The notes below the pieces were generated by a model. That model was not told the DNA's origin. It made no database searches and was given only the letters and a program-made list of their open reading frames with translations. Position numbers and translations under genes: made by a program. DNA of 64,000 nt from Lachnospiraceae bacterium V9D3004. GTDB taxonomy: Bacteria > Bacillota > Clostridia > Lachnospirales > Lachnospiraceae. This document shows positions 1 to 7,297 of the stretch, one piece after another. The stretch is taken from assembly GCA_000621985.1 (NCBI GenBank), contig JHWW01000012.1:1-64000 (forward strand), read 5' to 3'. Positions within the stretch are counted from its first letter, which is position 1. Every line of letters starts with the position of its first letter.

Positions 1-428
1 TTGTTTGTAAATCCACCGCTGAGAAGTTTCATCGTATTGAACTCTGTCTGGCTTGTTATACGATCGATCTCACTTGTCAGTGCGTGAAGTTCGGAAGCAA
101 TCGCAGCCCTGTCCGCAGTAACGTTAGTATCGTTAGCAGCCTGCACGGTAAGTTCTCTCATTCTCTGTACTACACTGTGTATCTCATTAAGAGCTCCTTC
201 AGCTGTCTGAATAAGAGATACGCCATCCTGTGCGTTCTTGGATGCTCTCTGAAGACCTCTGATCTGTCCTCTCATCTTCTCTGAGATTGAAAGTCCTGCT
301 GCATCATCACCTGCTCTGTTAACTCTGTAACCGGATGATAACTTTTCTGTTGACTTTGCTACATCATTTACTGTGATACCTAACTGTCTGTTTGCGTTTA
401 ACGCTGTCATGTTGTGCTGTACTCTCAT
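1..428 (-). CDS. Flagellin, N-terminal part (cut by window edge)
   Basis: This is the structural subunit of the flagellar filament, read from its start codon to the window edge (142 codons). The start is the ATG at 428 (MRVQHN...), preceded by a strong AAGGAGGAATTAATT ribosome binding site. The N-terminal D0/D1 signature is clear: NANRQLGI, STEKLSSGYRVNRAGDDAAGL, SEKMRGQIRGL, then QTAEGALNEIHSVVQRMREL and NDTNVTADRAAI. It is nearly the same as the flagellin just upstream at 616-1446, so this is a tandem flagellin pair. It has its own sigma-D-type promoter (510-536) and a leader hairpin (454-471) of the kind CsrA binds. The C-terminal half lies outside the window. Confidence 0.95.
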   Translation of the reverse strand, partial: MRVQHNMTALNANRQLGITVNDVAKSTEKLSSGYRVNRAGDDAAGLSISEKMRGQIRGLQRASKNAQDGVSLIQTAEGALNEIHSVVQRMRELTVQAANDTNVTADRAAIASELHALTSEIDRITSQTEFNTMKLLSGGFTN

Positions 429-453
429 AATTAATTCCTCCTTGAATTTTACC

Positions 454-471
454 GGCGAACTCCGTTCCGCC
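454..471 (-). promoter_or_regulatory. Leader hairpin with GGA loop, probable CsrA site
   Basis: In the transcribed strand GGCGGAAC and GTTCGCC pair (7 bp, one bulged G) around a GGA loop, giving ACGGA exposed in the loop. It lies about 12 nt upstream of the AAGGAGG Shine-Dalgarno (436-442), which holds a second GGA. This two-site layout matches how CsrA represses flagellin translation in Bacillus subtilis. csrA and fliW are in the same locus. Binding itself is inferred. Confidence 0.6.
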
Positions 472-509
472 TGTTTTTATTTTTTTGTTTTGCCTTTCAG
501 CTGTTAATT

Positions 510-536
510 ATATCGGCATCATTTTATATTACTTAA
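510..536 (-). promoter_or_regulatory. Sigma-D/sigma-28 promoter of first flagellin
   Basis: The minus strand shows TTAAG, then 14 nt, then GCCGATAT (-10 at 510-517, -35 at 532-536). This is close to the Firmicute sigma-D consensus TAAA-N15-GCCGATAT. It sits 82 nt upstream of the start codon. Confidence 0.85.
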
Positions 537-570
537 CCCTTATTTTATATTTTTTTAAATTTTTCCAAAA

Positions 571-597
571 TATTATGGTTTGATAGGTCAAATAATA
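571..597 (-). terminator. Weak stem-loop after second flagellin
   Basis: TATTA-TTTGA pairs with TCAAA-TAATA (3-nt bulge) just downstream of the flagellin stop at 616. A short T run follows, then AT-rich sequence. The stem is all weak pairs, so it could be a poor terminator between the two flagellin genes or simply AT-rich spacer. Confidence 0.3.
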
Positions 598-615
598 ATA
601 TTGCGTCAATAAACA

Positions 616-1446
616 TTACTGAAGCAAGCTGAGAACACCCTGTGTTGCCTGATTAGCCTGTGCAAGCATTGACTGACCTGCCTGCTGAAGAATGTTAAGC
701 TTCGAATACTGAACCATCTGATCAGCCATGTCAACGTCACGGATTCTGGATTCAGATGCTGTAAGATTCTCAGCCACATTATCTGCGTTAGCTATTGTGT
801 GATCAAGTCTGTTCTGGATTGCACCAAGTGCAGAACGCTGTGTTGAAACTTTTGTAAGTGCTGCGTCTACTTTGCTGATAACTGCAGTTATATCTGTTGC
901 CTTACCAGCACTGACCACACCAGCCACAATAGAAGTTGAAAGCCCCAATATCGAAGCAGACATTCCGGATATATCAATATCGATCATCTGACTAGTATTG
1001 GCACCAACCTGCAACTTCTTACCTGTAAAGTCACCGCTTAAAAGTTTCATTGTGTTGAACTCTGTCTGAGAAGCAATACGTGTGATCTCAGATGTAAGTG
1101 CATGAAGCTCTGCAGCAATTGCCTGTCTATCTGCTGTAACATTAGTGTCATTGGCAGCCTGAACTGTTAATTCTCTCATTCTGTGAACGATGCTGTGAAT
1201 CTCATTAAGAGCTCCCTCAGCTGTCTGAATAAGTGAGATGCCGTCTGCTGCATTTGCCGAAGCTCTCTGCAAACCTCTGATCTGTCCTCTCATCTTCTCT
1301 GAGATTGTAAGACCTGCTGCATCGTCTGCCGCACGATTGATCCTGTAACCGGATGACAGACTCTCTGTTGCCTTTGCAAGAGATGAAGTCGTAATACCGA
1401 GCTGCCTATTGGTATTCATTGCAGACATGTTGTGTTGTACTCTCAT
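616..1446 (-). CDS. Flagellin (complete, 276 aa)
   Basis: Major filament protein, exported through the flagellar type III apparatus. The start is set at the ATG at 1446 (MRVQHNMSAMNTNRQLGI) because AAGGAGGATAAAGGT stands right before it; upstream in-frame codons fall in the leader. The protein has conserved N-terminal D0/D1 helices (about residues 1-140), a very short variable middle (about 140-190), and conserved C-terminal D1/D0 helices ending AQANQATQGVLSLLQ. The outer D2/D3 domains are essentially missing, as in many Clostridia. It is controlled by a sigma-D-type promoter at 1529-1555 and a leader hairpin at 1472-1489. Serine/threonine residues in the middle could carry O-glycans, but sites cannot be read from sequence alone. 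Confidence 0.96.
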   Translation of the reverse strand: MRVQHNMSAMNTNRQLGITTSSLAKATESLSSGYRINRAADDAAGLTISEKMRGQIRGLQRASANAADGISLIQTAEGALNEIHSIVHRMRELTVQAANDTNVTADRQAIAAELHALTSEITRIASQTEFNTMKLLSGDFTGKKLQVGANTSQMIDIDISGMSASILGLSTSIVAGVVSAGKATDITAVISKVDAALTKVSTQRSALGAIQNRLDHTIANADNVAENLTASESRIRDVDMADQMVQYSKLNILQQAGQSMLAQANQATQGVLSLLQ

Positions 1447-1471
1447 ACCTTTATCCTCCTTGAATTTCTGC

Positions 1472-1489
1472 GATGGTATCCTTTCCATC
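1472..1489 (-). promoter_or_regulatory. Leader hairpin exposing AAGGA, probable CsrA site
   Basis: In the mRNA GATGG and CCATC pair around an AAAGGATA loop containing the ANGGA motif that CsrA recognises. The AAGGAGG Shine-Dalgarno (1455-1461) supplies a second GGA about 10 nt downstream. The hairpin sequence differs from that of the neighbouring flagellin leader, but the layout is the same, which suggests selection on structure. Confidence 0.6.
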
Positions 1490-1528
1490 TTTGTTTTTTG
1501 TTACGCTGTATCCTTTCAGCTGATATAT

Positions 1529-1555
1529 ATATCGGAGCTATCAGGTAATACTTAA
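1529..1555 (-). promoter_or_regulatory. Sigma-D/sigma-28 promoter of second flagellin
   Basis: The minus strand has TTAAG (1551-1555), a spacer, then TCCGATAT (1529-1536), one base off the GCCGATAT consensus. The leader then begins CAGCTGAAAGG, as in the neighbouring flagellin leader. Confidence 0.78.
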
Positions 1556-1567
1556 CCCCGTATATAA

Positions 1568-2053
1568 CTATTTTTTTTGATTCATGAAGTAAGAATCACC
1601 AGCCATATGCTGATTCGGCATATTCCTCGAATATGAATCAGATATATTCTTACTCGTTTTAAAACTCCTTACTTCCGATTTCTTACTACGGAAGAACAAT
1701 TCCATGCTTTCCTTATTGGAATATTCCATGGTTTCAAGCCTGGCTCCGAGTTCTACCGCTTTTTCTATAAGTTCTTTTATCTCCTGCAATTCTTCCTTAT
1801 ATGCAGAAGGGTTCTCATTGATACTGTCCCGTACTTTGGCATATATATTATCAAATCCTTCATCAAGCATATTGATCATATCTATCTGCTTATCTTTAGC
1901 ATCAAGCAATTCCTCGAATTTGTCTATATCGGGGTCATTTTCCTTAACAAGCCTTCCCTGTTCCTCTGTAAGATTGATGAGGTTGCCAAGAACGTGTATC
2001 TTATTGGTCAAAGAATCCTTCAATATCAGCACATACGTTTTGTCAGGTTCCAT
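1568..2053 (-). CDS. FliT/FlgN-like flagellar chaperone candidate
   Basis: A 161-residue, almost wholly helical, charged protein placed right after fliS, where fliT usually sits. Residues 1-115 look like a long coiled-coil helical bundle (EEQGRLVKENDPDIDKFEEL, then KELIEKAVELGARLE). The C-terminal tail (about 120-161) is polar and probably flexible, ending MNQKK. No catalytic motif is visible. By position, size and composition it is probably an export chaperone, for example for FliD, but FliT-like proteins have little sequence conservation, so this rests mostly on context. GGAGGG lies 5 nt before the ATG. It is followed by the flagellin promoter, not by a clear terminator. Confidence 0.65.
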   Translation of the reverse strand: MEPDKTYVLILKDSLTNKIHVLGNLINLTEEQGRLVKENDPDIDKFEELLDAKDKQIDMINMLDEGFDNIYAKVRDSINENPSAYKEELQEIKELIEKAVELGARLETMEYSNKESMELFFRSKKSEVRSFKTSKNISDSYSRNMPNQHMAGDSYFMNQKK

Positions 2054-2071
2054 AATATCCCTCCGGATCCA

Positions 2072-2458
2072 CTATTCGTTGCTACCCTGATTCTTGTTAA
2101 TCTTCATTACTTCCTGCCACGTCTCACGCATCTCCTTAATATACTTAAGCGCTTCATTAAGTATCTCCGGATCCTTTTTAATGTTGGCATCAACAAGCCT
2201 TCTGTATATATAATCATACACAACTTCAAAATCATTGGCTACCGGATACTTAAAGTCAAGTGTCGAGCGAAATTCCGTTATAATATTCTCAACTTTAATT
2301 ATATTATCATTAACCTTGGTATAATCATTCTTCTCAAAAGCCATTAGAGCGATATTGCAAAACTTAACTGCTCCGTCATATAACATAAGAGTCAATTCTG
2401 CAGGTGTCGCAGTCATTATTTTATTATTCTTATACGAATTAGCAGCATTATTAACCAT
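2072..2458 (-). CDS. fliS: Flagellar export chaperone FliS
   Basis: FliS binds the C-terminal helix of flagellin in the cytoplasm, preventing early polymerisation before export; in B. subtilis it also supports FliW-mediated control. The 128-residue product begins MVNNAANSYKNNKIMTATPA, and AELTLMLYDGAVKF is the family signature. The start is placed at the ATG at 2458, after AGAAAGG; the longer reading upstream runs through a strong hairpin and lacks family similarity. It lies 18 nt upstream of the fliT-like gene, an apparent pair, and 120 nt downstream of fliD. Confidence 0.95.
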   Translation of the reverse strand: MVNNAANSYKNNKIMTATPAELTLMLYDGAVKFCNIALMAFEKNDYTKVNDNIIKVENIITEFRSTLDFKYPVANDFEVVYDYIYRRLVDANIKKDPEILNEALKYIKEMRETWQEVMKINKNQGSNE

Positions 2459-2493
2459 GTATGTACCGACCTTTCTTATATAGTGTAAGCAAC

Positions 2494-2528
2494 TGTTCAG
2501 AGCGAAGCAAGCTACTTCACCCTGAACA
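2494..2528 (-). other. Strong 15-bp hairpin between fliD and fliS
   Basis: TGTTCAGGGTGAAGT pairs with GCTTCGCTCTGAACA (15 pairs, three G-T wobbles) around a 5-nt AGCTT loop. No T-tract follows, so it is not a typical terminator. It may be a processing or stability element for the fliS transcript, or an attenuator. Confidence 0.6.
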
Positions 2529-2541
2529 ACCACTTCATCAT

Positions 2542-2570
2542 ATTATATACCATATAAATATATTATACAA
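2542..2570 (-). promoter_or_regulatory. Possible sigma-A promoter of fliS
   Basis: TTGTAT-N17-TATAAT on the minus strand (-35 at 2565-2570, -10 at 2542-2547). If used, transcription would begin close to the 5' base of the hairpin at 2494-2528. The region is very AT-rich, so a chance match is possible. Confidence 0.35.
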
Positions 2571-2578
2571 CAACAAAA

Positions 2579-4351
2579 TCAGTTAGTCCCGAAGAATCCG
2601 GCCAGACTGCTCTGTGTCTGATTAAGCTTGGCCATCGCCGTTTCCATTGCGGAGAACTGCTTGTAATATCTGTCTTCCATCCTCTGCAGACGATCTTCCC
2701 ACGTACTGATATCAGATTCATAAGTCTGCAACTGCTTCTTGATCTGCTTATCATTATAGAATGTCATCGCACTACTGAGAGATGATGTTCCCATCTTCTT
2801 ACTCATAGAATCATACAGATTATTGACAATACCTGTCATAACCTTGCTTACAAGTTCCGGATCGGACTCAAGCATTGAACGAAGCTTATCTTCCTTGTCT
2901 GCATATACGGAATCATCTTTATCACCGTATATGTGCAGAAGCCCACCTTCCTTATAATCTGTTGATGTCATGATTCCAAGAGAAGACAATGAATACTTTT
3001 TACCGTCAACTTCAACCGAAGTCATCATAGAATTCTTCATAGAAGTAATGATTCCGCTAAGCGTAGTATCATTCCTTAACAGTGAATCCTTGATCTTATT
3101 CTCCCACAGTTCAACTTCCTCATCAGTCATTGCCTCTTTTTGTTCAGAAGTAAGTGGATCGTACTTTCTTGCCGAAGGAGCTGTGTAAAGTGTATTCATC
3201 TCTTTTATCAACGCATTGTATTCCGTCAGGAAATCCTTGATGGAATCATATACAGCGTCAACATCATTGGTCACTGCGAATGTAACCCTGCTTCCATTAG
3301 TTACTCCTTTAAGATCAATTGAAAGTCCGTTAGCAGTTACTGTTGTATCAGAACCGGTGAGAACTGCTCCGTTAAGCACTATCTCGCTGTCAACACCTTT
3401 AACAACAGCCATATCAGAAGGCTTGGTAGCAGTATCTGCTTCACCATTAGTTATAGTCGTCATTCCAACCGCATTGAGTGCTGAACCCGATCCCGAATTC
3501 GCAGTTGCATTCTTATAAGAATCAACAAGTGCATCAACGCCACTGCTGTCAACACCATGACCGTTCGCGAATGCCTTCAATGAAGCAACTGCATCATTAT
3601 ATGAATCAGTTCCGGAAGCATTATTCCTGATATCTGCAAGATATGAATCAAGATCAGCTTTCTCACTATCGGTAAGACTGCTGTAATCTCCACCTGCCAC
3701 GGTGTTCCTTAGCTGATCTCTTGCTGTAATCTCAGCATCGGATGATATCTTAAGACTGAAGTTACTCTGGGCCCCGCTCTTTGAGGAACTCGTAAATATC
3801 CTCTGCTGTCCCGCATCAAATGATGCAGATAATCCTGCTTCCTTGAATGCATTAACATAATCAGTGACTGTAGTATCCTCGTTAATAGCAAGTCTCTTAA
3901 CCTTGCCGCCATAAGATATCTCTATCTCTTTGCCGACAAGTTCACTGCCACCGGCAAGTTCAGAAAGCTTGGTCTGTGCGGTAACCTTATCATCACCGGA
4001 TGCCATCTTAAGCTTTCCGCTTGTAACATAATTGGAAGTAGCAATCTGATTAACTTCCAATGTATAATTACCGTTAACCGCACTGTTACCGGCTGTTACG
4101 GATGCTATGGAAGTATCACTTACAGATGCTTTCTTGGAATTATAACTTCCGAACATCTTCATCTTGGATACCTTATCCGTATACAGCGAATACAGTTTTG
4201 TATTAAGCTCTTTCCATTTGGTCTGTGTCCATTCGAGCTTGGTCTTCTTATTCTCTACTTTGGTCTTTCCTACACTATGTGCTTCCATGAGGCCTTTTAC
4301 GATAGCCTCGGTATCCATACCGGAAGCAAGACCCGATAATCTCATTGCCAT
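2579..4351 (-). CDS. fliD: Flagellar filament cap protein FliD (HAP2)
   Basis: FliD caps the growing filament and helps incoming flagellin fold. The 590-residue protein begins MAMRLSGLASGMDTEAIVKG, the usual FliD N-terminus; the N-terminal HAP2 domain spans about residues 1-110, the C-terminal HAP2 domain about 350-560, and a coiled coil ends the protein (YESDISTWEDRLQRMEDRYY). The middle, about 200-340, is Ser/Ala/Asp-rich and probably forms the variable outer domains. It lies 12 nt downstream of flaG and follows the same sigma-D-type promoter. Confidence 0.95.
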   Translation of the reverse strand: MAMRLSGLASGMDTEAIVKGLMEAHSVGKTKVENKKTKLEWTQTKWKELNTKLYSLYTDKVSKMKMFGSYNSKKASVSDTSIASVTAGNSAVNGNYTLEVNQIATSNYVTSGKLKMASGDDKVTAQTKLSELAGGSELVGKEIEISYGGKVKRLAINEDTTVTDYVNAFKEAGLSASFDAGQQRIFTSSSKSGAQSNFSLKISSDAEITARDQLRNTVAGGDYSSLTDSEKADLDSYLADIRNNASGTDSYNDAVASLKAFANGHGVDSSGVDALVDSYKNATANSGSGSALNAVGMTTITNGEADTATKPSDMAVVKGVDSEIVLNGAVLTGSDTTVTANGLSIDLKGVTNGSRVTFAVTNDVDAVYDSIKDFLTEYNALIKEMNTLYTAPSARKYDPLTSEQKEAMTDEEVELWENKIKDSLLRNDTTLSGIITSMKNSMMTSVEVDGKKYSLSSLGIMTSTDYKEGGLLHIYGDKDDSVYADKEDKLRSMLESDPELVSKVMTGIVNNLYDSMSKKMGTSSLSSAMTFYNDKQIKKQLQTYESDISTWEDRLQRMEDRYYKQFSAMETAMAKLNQTQSSLAGFFGTN

Positions 4352-4363
4352 AACGATCCCTCC

Positions 4364-4783
4364 CTATCTCTTCTCATCGACCATAAGACCCGCAAGTTCC
4401 CATAACTTTTCAAGCATCTTAAGCGATTCCTCAGGAGGAATCTCCCTGACAACCTCTCCTGTGTTATCATCATACACAGTTATAGACACACGATTCACTT
4501 CATCATTGTACGAAAATTCACAATGTGTCTTAGTCATCTTATTGTTGGCGCGTTTTACCGCATCCTCAACAGACTTACTTGAAGCCTTCTGTCGCTCGTT
4601 TTGCGAATCCTTCGCATCGGCATCGCCATTCTTAACATCGTTCTCCTTCGCAGCTGCATTCAGAGCCACATCTTCAACCCTAACAGAAGCATCGCTTATC
4701 TCAATGCTCTGAGGTGCTCGCTCATACGTCGGTGTGCTCCTTGCGCCCACGCTGCTGATTGAATTAATCGAATCAAATGCCAT
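4364..4783 (-). CDS. flaG: FlaG family flagellar protein
   Basis: FlaG proteins affect filament length in some bacteria; their exact role is unsettled. The 139-residue product has a long charged, Ala/Lys-rich linker (about residues 25-75), then the conserved FlaG core (about 80-139): THCEFSYNDEVNRVSITVYD, then TGEVVREIPPEESLKMLEK. The start is the ATG at 4783, with GGAGGTG just upstream; the ATG 15 nt further up overlaps that ribosome binding site. It is the first gene after the sigma-D promoter at 4872-4899 and leads into fliD. Confidence 0.88.
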   Translation of the reverse strand: MAFDSINSISSVGARSTPTYERAPQSIEISDASVRVEDVALNAAAKENDVKNGDADAKDSQNERQKASSKSVEDAVKRANNKMTKTHCEFSYNDEVNRVSITVYDDNTGEVVREIPPEESLKMLEKLWELAGLMVDEKR

Positions 4784-4818
4784 CTTTTCCACCTCCATGT
4801 GCTTATTTCTTTTCCTTT

Positions 4819-4907
4819 ATAAACTCTAAACAACATTACCCAACACGCATAGAAATGCTTTGTCATTACTTTTATCGGCAAAAAGTTACAGATAGTTTAG
4901 AGTTTAT
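4819..4907. repeat. 13-bp perfect inverted repeat flanking flaG promoter
   Basis: ATAAACTCTAAAC (4819-4831) and GTTTAGAGTTTAT (4895-4907) are exact inverted copies 63 nt apart. The distal arm overlaps the csrA stop codon and the flaG promoter -35 box; the proximal arm lies just upstream of the flaG ribosome binding site. It could form a stem in read-through RNA from csrA or be a two-site operator. Confidence 0.7.
4872..4899 (-). promoter_or_regulatory. Sigma-D/sigma-28 promoter of flaG-fliD
   Basis: The -10 GCCGATAA (4872-4879) is a consensus match; the -35 TAAA (4896-4899) is 16 nt away, one longer than usual. It separates the flaG-fliD genes from the flgM-csrA operon upstream. Confidence 0.78.
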
Positions 4908-5128
4908 TTTTTAAACATCTCATCTATTGCCTCAATAGACTCAATATTCTGAGCTGATTCCTTATTGGTCTCCTGTATCTGAAGATACAATTCCTTACGA
5001 TATATAGACACTGACTTAGGCGCCTTAATGCCAACCTTTACCTGGTCCCCCTTGATCTCGAGTATCGTAACTTCCACATTATTGTTGATTATTATTGATT
5101 CATTGGCTTTTCTTGCAAGGGCCAGCAT
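4904..5128 (-). CDS. csrA: Carbon storage/flagellin translation regulator CsrA
   Basis: CsrA is a small RNA-binding dimer that blocks translation by binding GGA motifs at ribosome binding sites; in B. subtilis its main target is flagellin mRNA and FliW antagonises it. The 74-residue product matches the family (MLALARKANESIIINNNVEV, then IKAPKSVSIYRKELY with the RNA-binding arginine), with a C-terminal acidic tail ending IDEMFKK. Its start overlaps the fliW stop by one base (TAATG), so the two are translationally coupled. Probable targets, the two flagellin leaders, lie a few kilobases downstream. Confidence 0.96.
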   Translation of the reverse strand: MLALARKANESIIINNNVEVTILEIKGDQVKVGIKAPKSVSIYRKELYLQIQETNKESAQNIESIEAIDEMFKK

Positions 5129-5595
5129 TATATTTCCCCCTTATCACTCTTCTGTTTCTGTACTACATCATATATGTTATACTTAATCTCATAATCGTCA
5201 TTCTCAACGATCACCTGAGCTCCTTTAAGTGTCTCTGCATTAATAATGACAGGAGCTTTCATATTTGCTGTAAGCTGCTTAATGTCTGACTTGATGTTCA
5301 TAAGTGCAAACATGATCAGATTCTCTTCATTCACTTCTCCAAGTGACTCTATCATCTCCGATTCAACTATTGGATCATAATCATCCATAACAAAGAACGG
5401 GCTTATAACCGGGAACGCAACATCCGGATTATCCATACACTGAAGCCATGATATGGCCGTACTCTCACCTTTATCTGCATCATAGATTATTGTGAACTTC
5501 TTACAATCTTCAAATCCAAGCACTCCGTTTTCAAATGTTACTATCTTCTCCTCCGGAATATCAACCTCTCCGAACAATCTGGTATTAGCCTTCAT
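5128..5595 (-). CDS. fliW: Flagellar assembly factor FliW
   Basis: FliW binds flagellin and, when flagellin is scarce, binds CsrA and frees flagellin mRNA. The 155-residue length is normal for the family. Recognisable stretches are IVTFENGVLGFEDCKKFTII, WLQCMDNPDVAFPVISPF and MNIKSDIKQLTANMKAPVII. AAAGGGG precedes the ATG at 5595. A 121-nt AT-rich gap separates it from flgL, enough for an extra promoter, though none stands out. Confidence 0.95.
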   Translation of the reverse strand: MKANTRLFGEVDIPEEKIVTFENGVLGFEDCKKFTIIYDADKGESTAISWLQCMDNPDVAFPVISPFFVMDDYDPIVESEMIESLGEVNEENLIMFALMNIKSDIKQLTANMKAPVIINAETLKGAQVIVENDDYEIKYNIYDVVQKQKSDKGEI

Positions 5596-5716
5596 ATAAT
5601 TACCCCTTTCATAATTGTATAGTTTTTGATACGAAAACCCATATACTCATATCAATATATCTATAATATAACATTTTATAAATATTTACAATTATTTTAT
5701 TCATTTTTTTAATTCA

Positions 5717-7264
5717 TCAGATGAAGTCAAGCAACGAATTACCAAGCAGCTTTGAAGTGGCTGACAATGAAGCCTGATACAGAAGGTCTGCCTCAGTATA
5801 TTTTACATATGCTTCTCCGATATCAACGTCTTCATTGGTTGACAGAAGATCCTCATATGATACCTGAAGCTTATCAAGCTTATTCTCCGTAAGCTCAAGT
5901 CTCTTATACCTTGCTCCAAGGTCTGACAGTGATGTGTTAACCTCGTTCTGATACTTCTTTGCATCGGTGAGTCCCGAACCGAATGCCTCATGAAGAATTG
6001 TTGTCTTAAGCGCACTCTCGGTCTCAAGCTCTGCCTTAAGTCTCTCAAGACTCTCCACAACGTTATTGCCGTTGGCATCAACATCATTAAGCGACGCTTC
6101 CTTTATTCTCTTCTCTATGGCAGCGATCTCATCTTTTGTTGCTTTAAGTTCATTGGACGCAGTAACGATATTATCTATCATTCTCCCAATTCCAAGACTT
6201 ATAGATTCATTACCGAGTGTATTGACCGTAAGCATCTGTCCGAAGTTGATCTGATAATTGATATCCTGCTTATCAGGATTGGTATATTCAATAGTCGATC
6301 CGGTTATCGAATCGTAAACGCTGCAGTCAAAATAATGTTCAGGTCTTACATTATCTGCCGCAAACTTAGTCTTACCGTAATTGATCGTATATCCGTCGGT
6401 CTTTTTCATATTCTCATACAGATCATCACCGAGAATTATCTCTCCGGTTTCCGGAACAAATATCGCACCATCTGTTCCCACACCGTTCTTTTCAAGATGA
6501 TAAGCAGTATTCTGCGGTTTGGTTGCAATTGACACGGTCTTAGCAAGTACAGTCTGTTCAACTCCCGCTTCATCGGTATATTTTATAGTTACATAATCGC
6601 TTGTAGCATCAAGATTGTTAACATCATTTGTTGTATCAAGCTTATCATAAGACAGCGTGATCTTGTAGCATTCTCTCAATTCCGGTGCCATCTCGGCATA
6701 TTCCTGAGCGCCCTTATTCTCTTCAAATACCGCCCCGCCATATACATACTTGCTCTGCTTTATCTCGGATATCTCCTGATATTCGGTAATGCTGTATGTC
6801 TTGGTCTCTTCGACTTCCGAAAACAGCATCTCGGTATCGGTTCTGTAACCCGCGAACACATATCGTCCTGCATAATCCTGATTAAGCTGCTGTTTATATA
6901 TGAATTCCTTATACTGCAATATTGTATCAATAATCGTCTGTCTGTCCTCAAGTTCATATGAGTCCTGAGCAGCCTGAACAAAATAACCGTTCATATTGGT
7001 AAGCATGTCATTAACCTGCTTAAGTGCCTCTTCCGTAATATCCATCCATGACATTGCATCCGGAATATTCTTCTTGACATACTGTTCAAGCTCTGACATG
7101 TTAGAACGATATTTCAGCGAACGAACCGCAATAACAGGATCATCGGATGGCTTGCTTATCTTCTTCTGGGTCGAATACTGTTCCAGGTATGTAAGATAAT
7201 TATTCTTGGTTTTCTGCATATTGATCAAAGAATTATTGGTAAGCATCGTGCTCGTTACTCTCAT
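5717..7264 (-). CDS. flgL: Hook-filament junction protein FlgL (HAP3)
   Basis: FlgL forms the second ring of the junction between hook and filament. The flagellin-like N-terminus (MRVTSTMLTNNSLINMQKTK, then QKKISKPSDDPVIAVRSLKY) and the C-terminal signature (EAYVKYTEADLLYQASLSAT...NSLLDFI) are clear. At 515 residues it is much longer than the roughly 300 of enteric FlgL; the extra length is a large central domain (about residues 150-390). GGGAGG precedes the ATG. It follows the second flgK by 33 nt. Confidence 0.94.
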   Translation of the reverse strand: MRVTSTMLTNNSLINMQKTKNNYLTYLEQYSTQKKISKPSDDPVIAVRSLKYRSNMSELEQYVKKNIPDAMSWMDITEEALKQVNDMLTNMNGYFVQAAQDSYELEDRQTIIDTILQYKEFIYKQQLNQDYAGRYVFAGYRTDTEMLFSEVEETKTYSITEYQEISEIKQSKYVYGGAVFEENKGAQEYAEMAPELRECYKITLSYDKLDTTNDVNNLDATSDYVTIKYTDEAGVEQTVLAKTVSIATKPQNTAYHLEKNGVGTDGAIFVPETGEIILGDDLYENMKKTDGYTINYGKTKFAADNVRPEHYFDCSVYDSITGSTIEYTNPDKQDINYQINFGQMLTVNTLGNESISLGIGRMIDNIVTASNELKATKDEIAAIEKRIKEASLNDVDANGNNVVESLERLKAELETESALKTTILHEAFGSGLTDAKKYQNEVNTSLSDLGARYKRLELTENKLDKLQVSYEDLLSTNEDVDIGEAYVKYTEADLLYQASLSATSKLLGNSLLDFI

Positions 7265-7297
7265 ATTATCATCCTCCCGTTATTTCCGGTATATTTT

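Noticed and set aside
3216-3518. 100-codon plus-strand frame opposite fliD
   Set aside because: Low-complexity Ser/Ala/Thr/Val shadow of the repetitive FliD middle domain.
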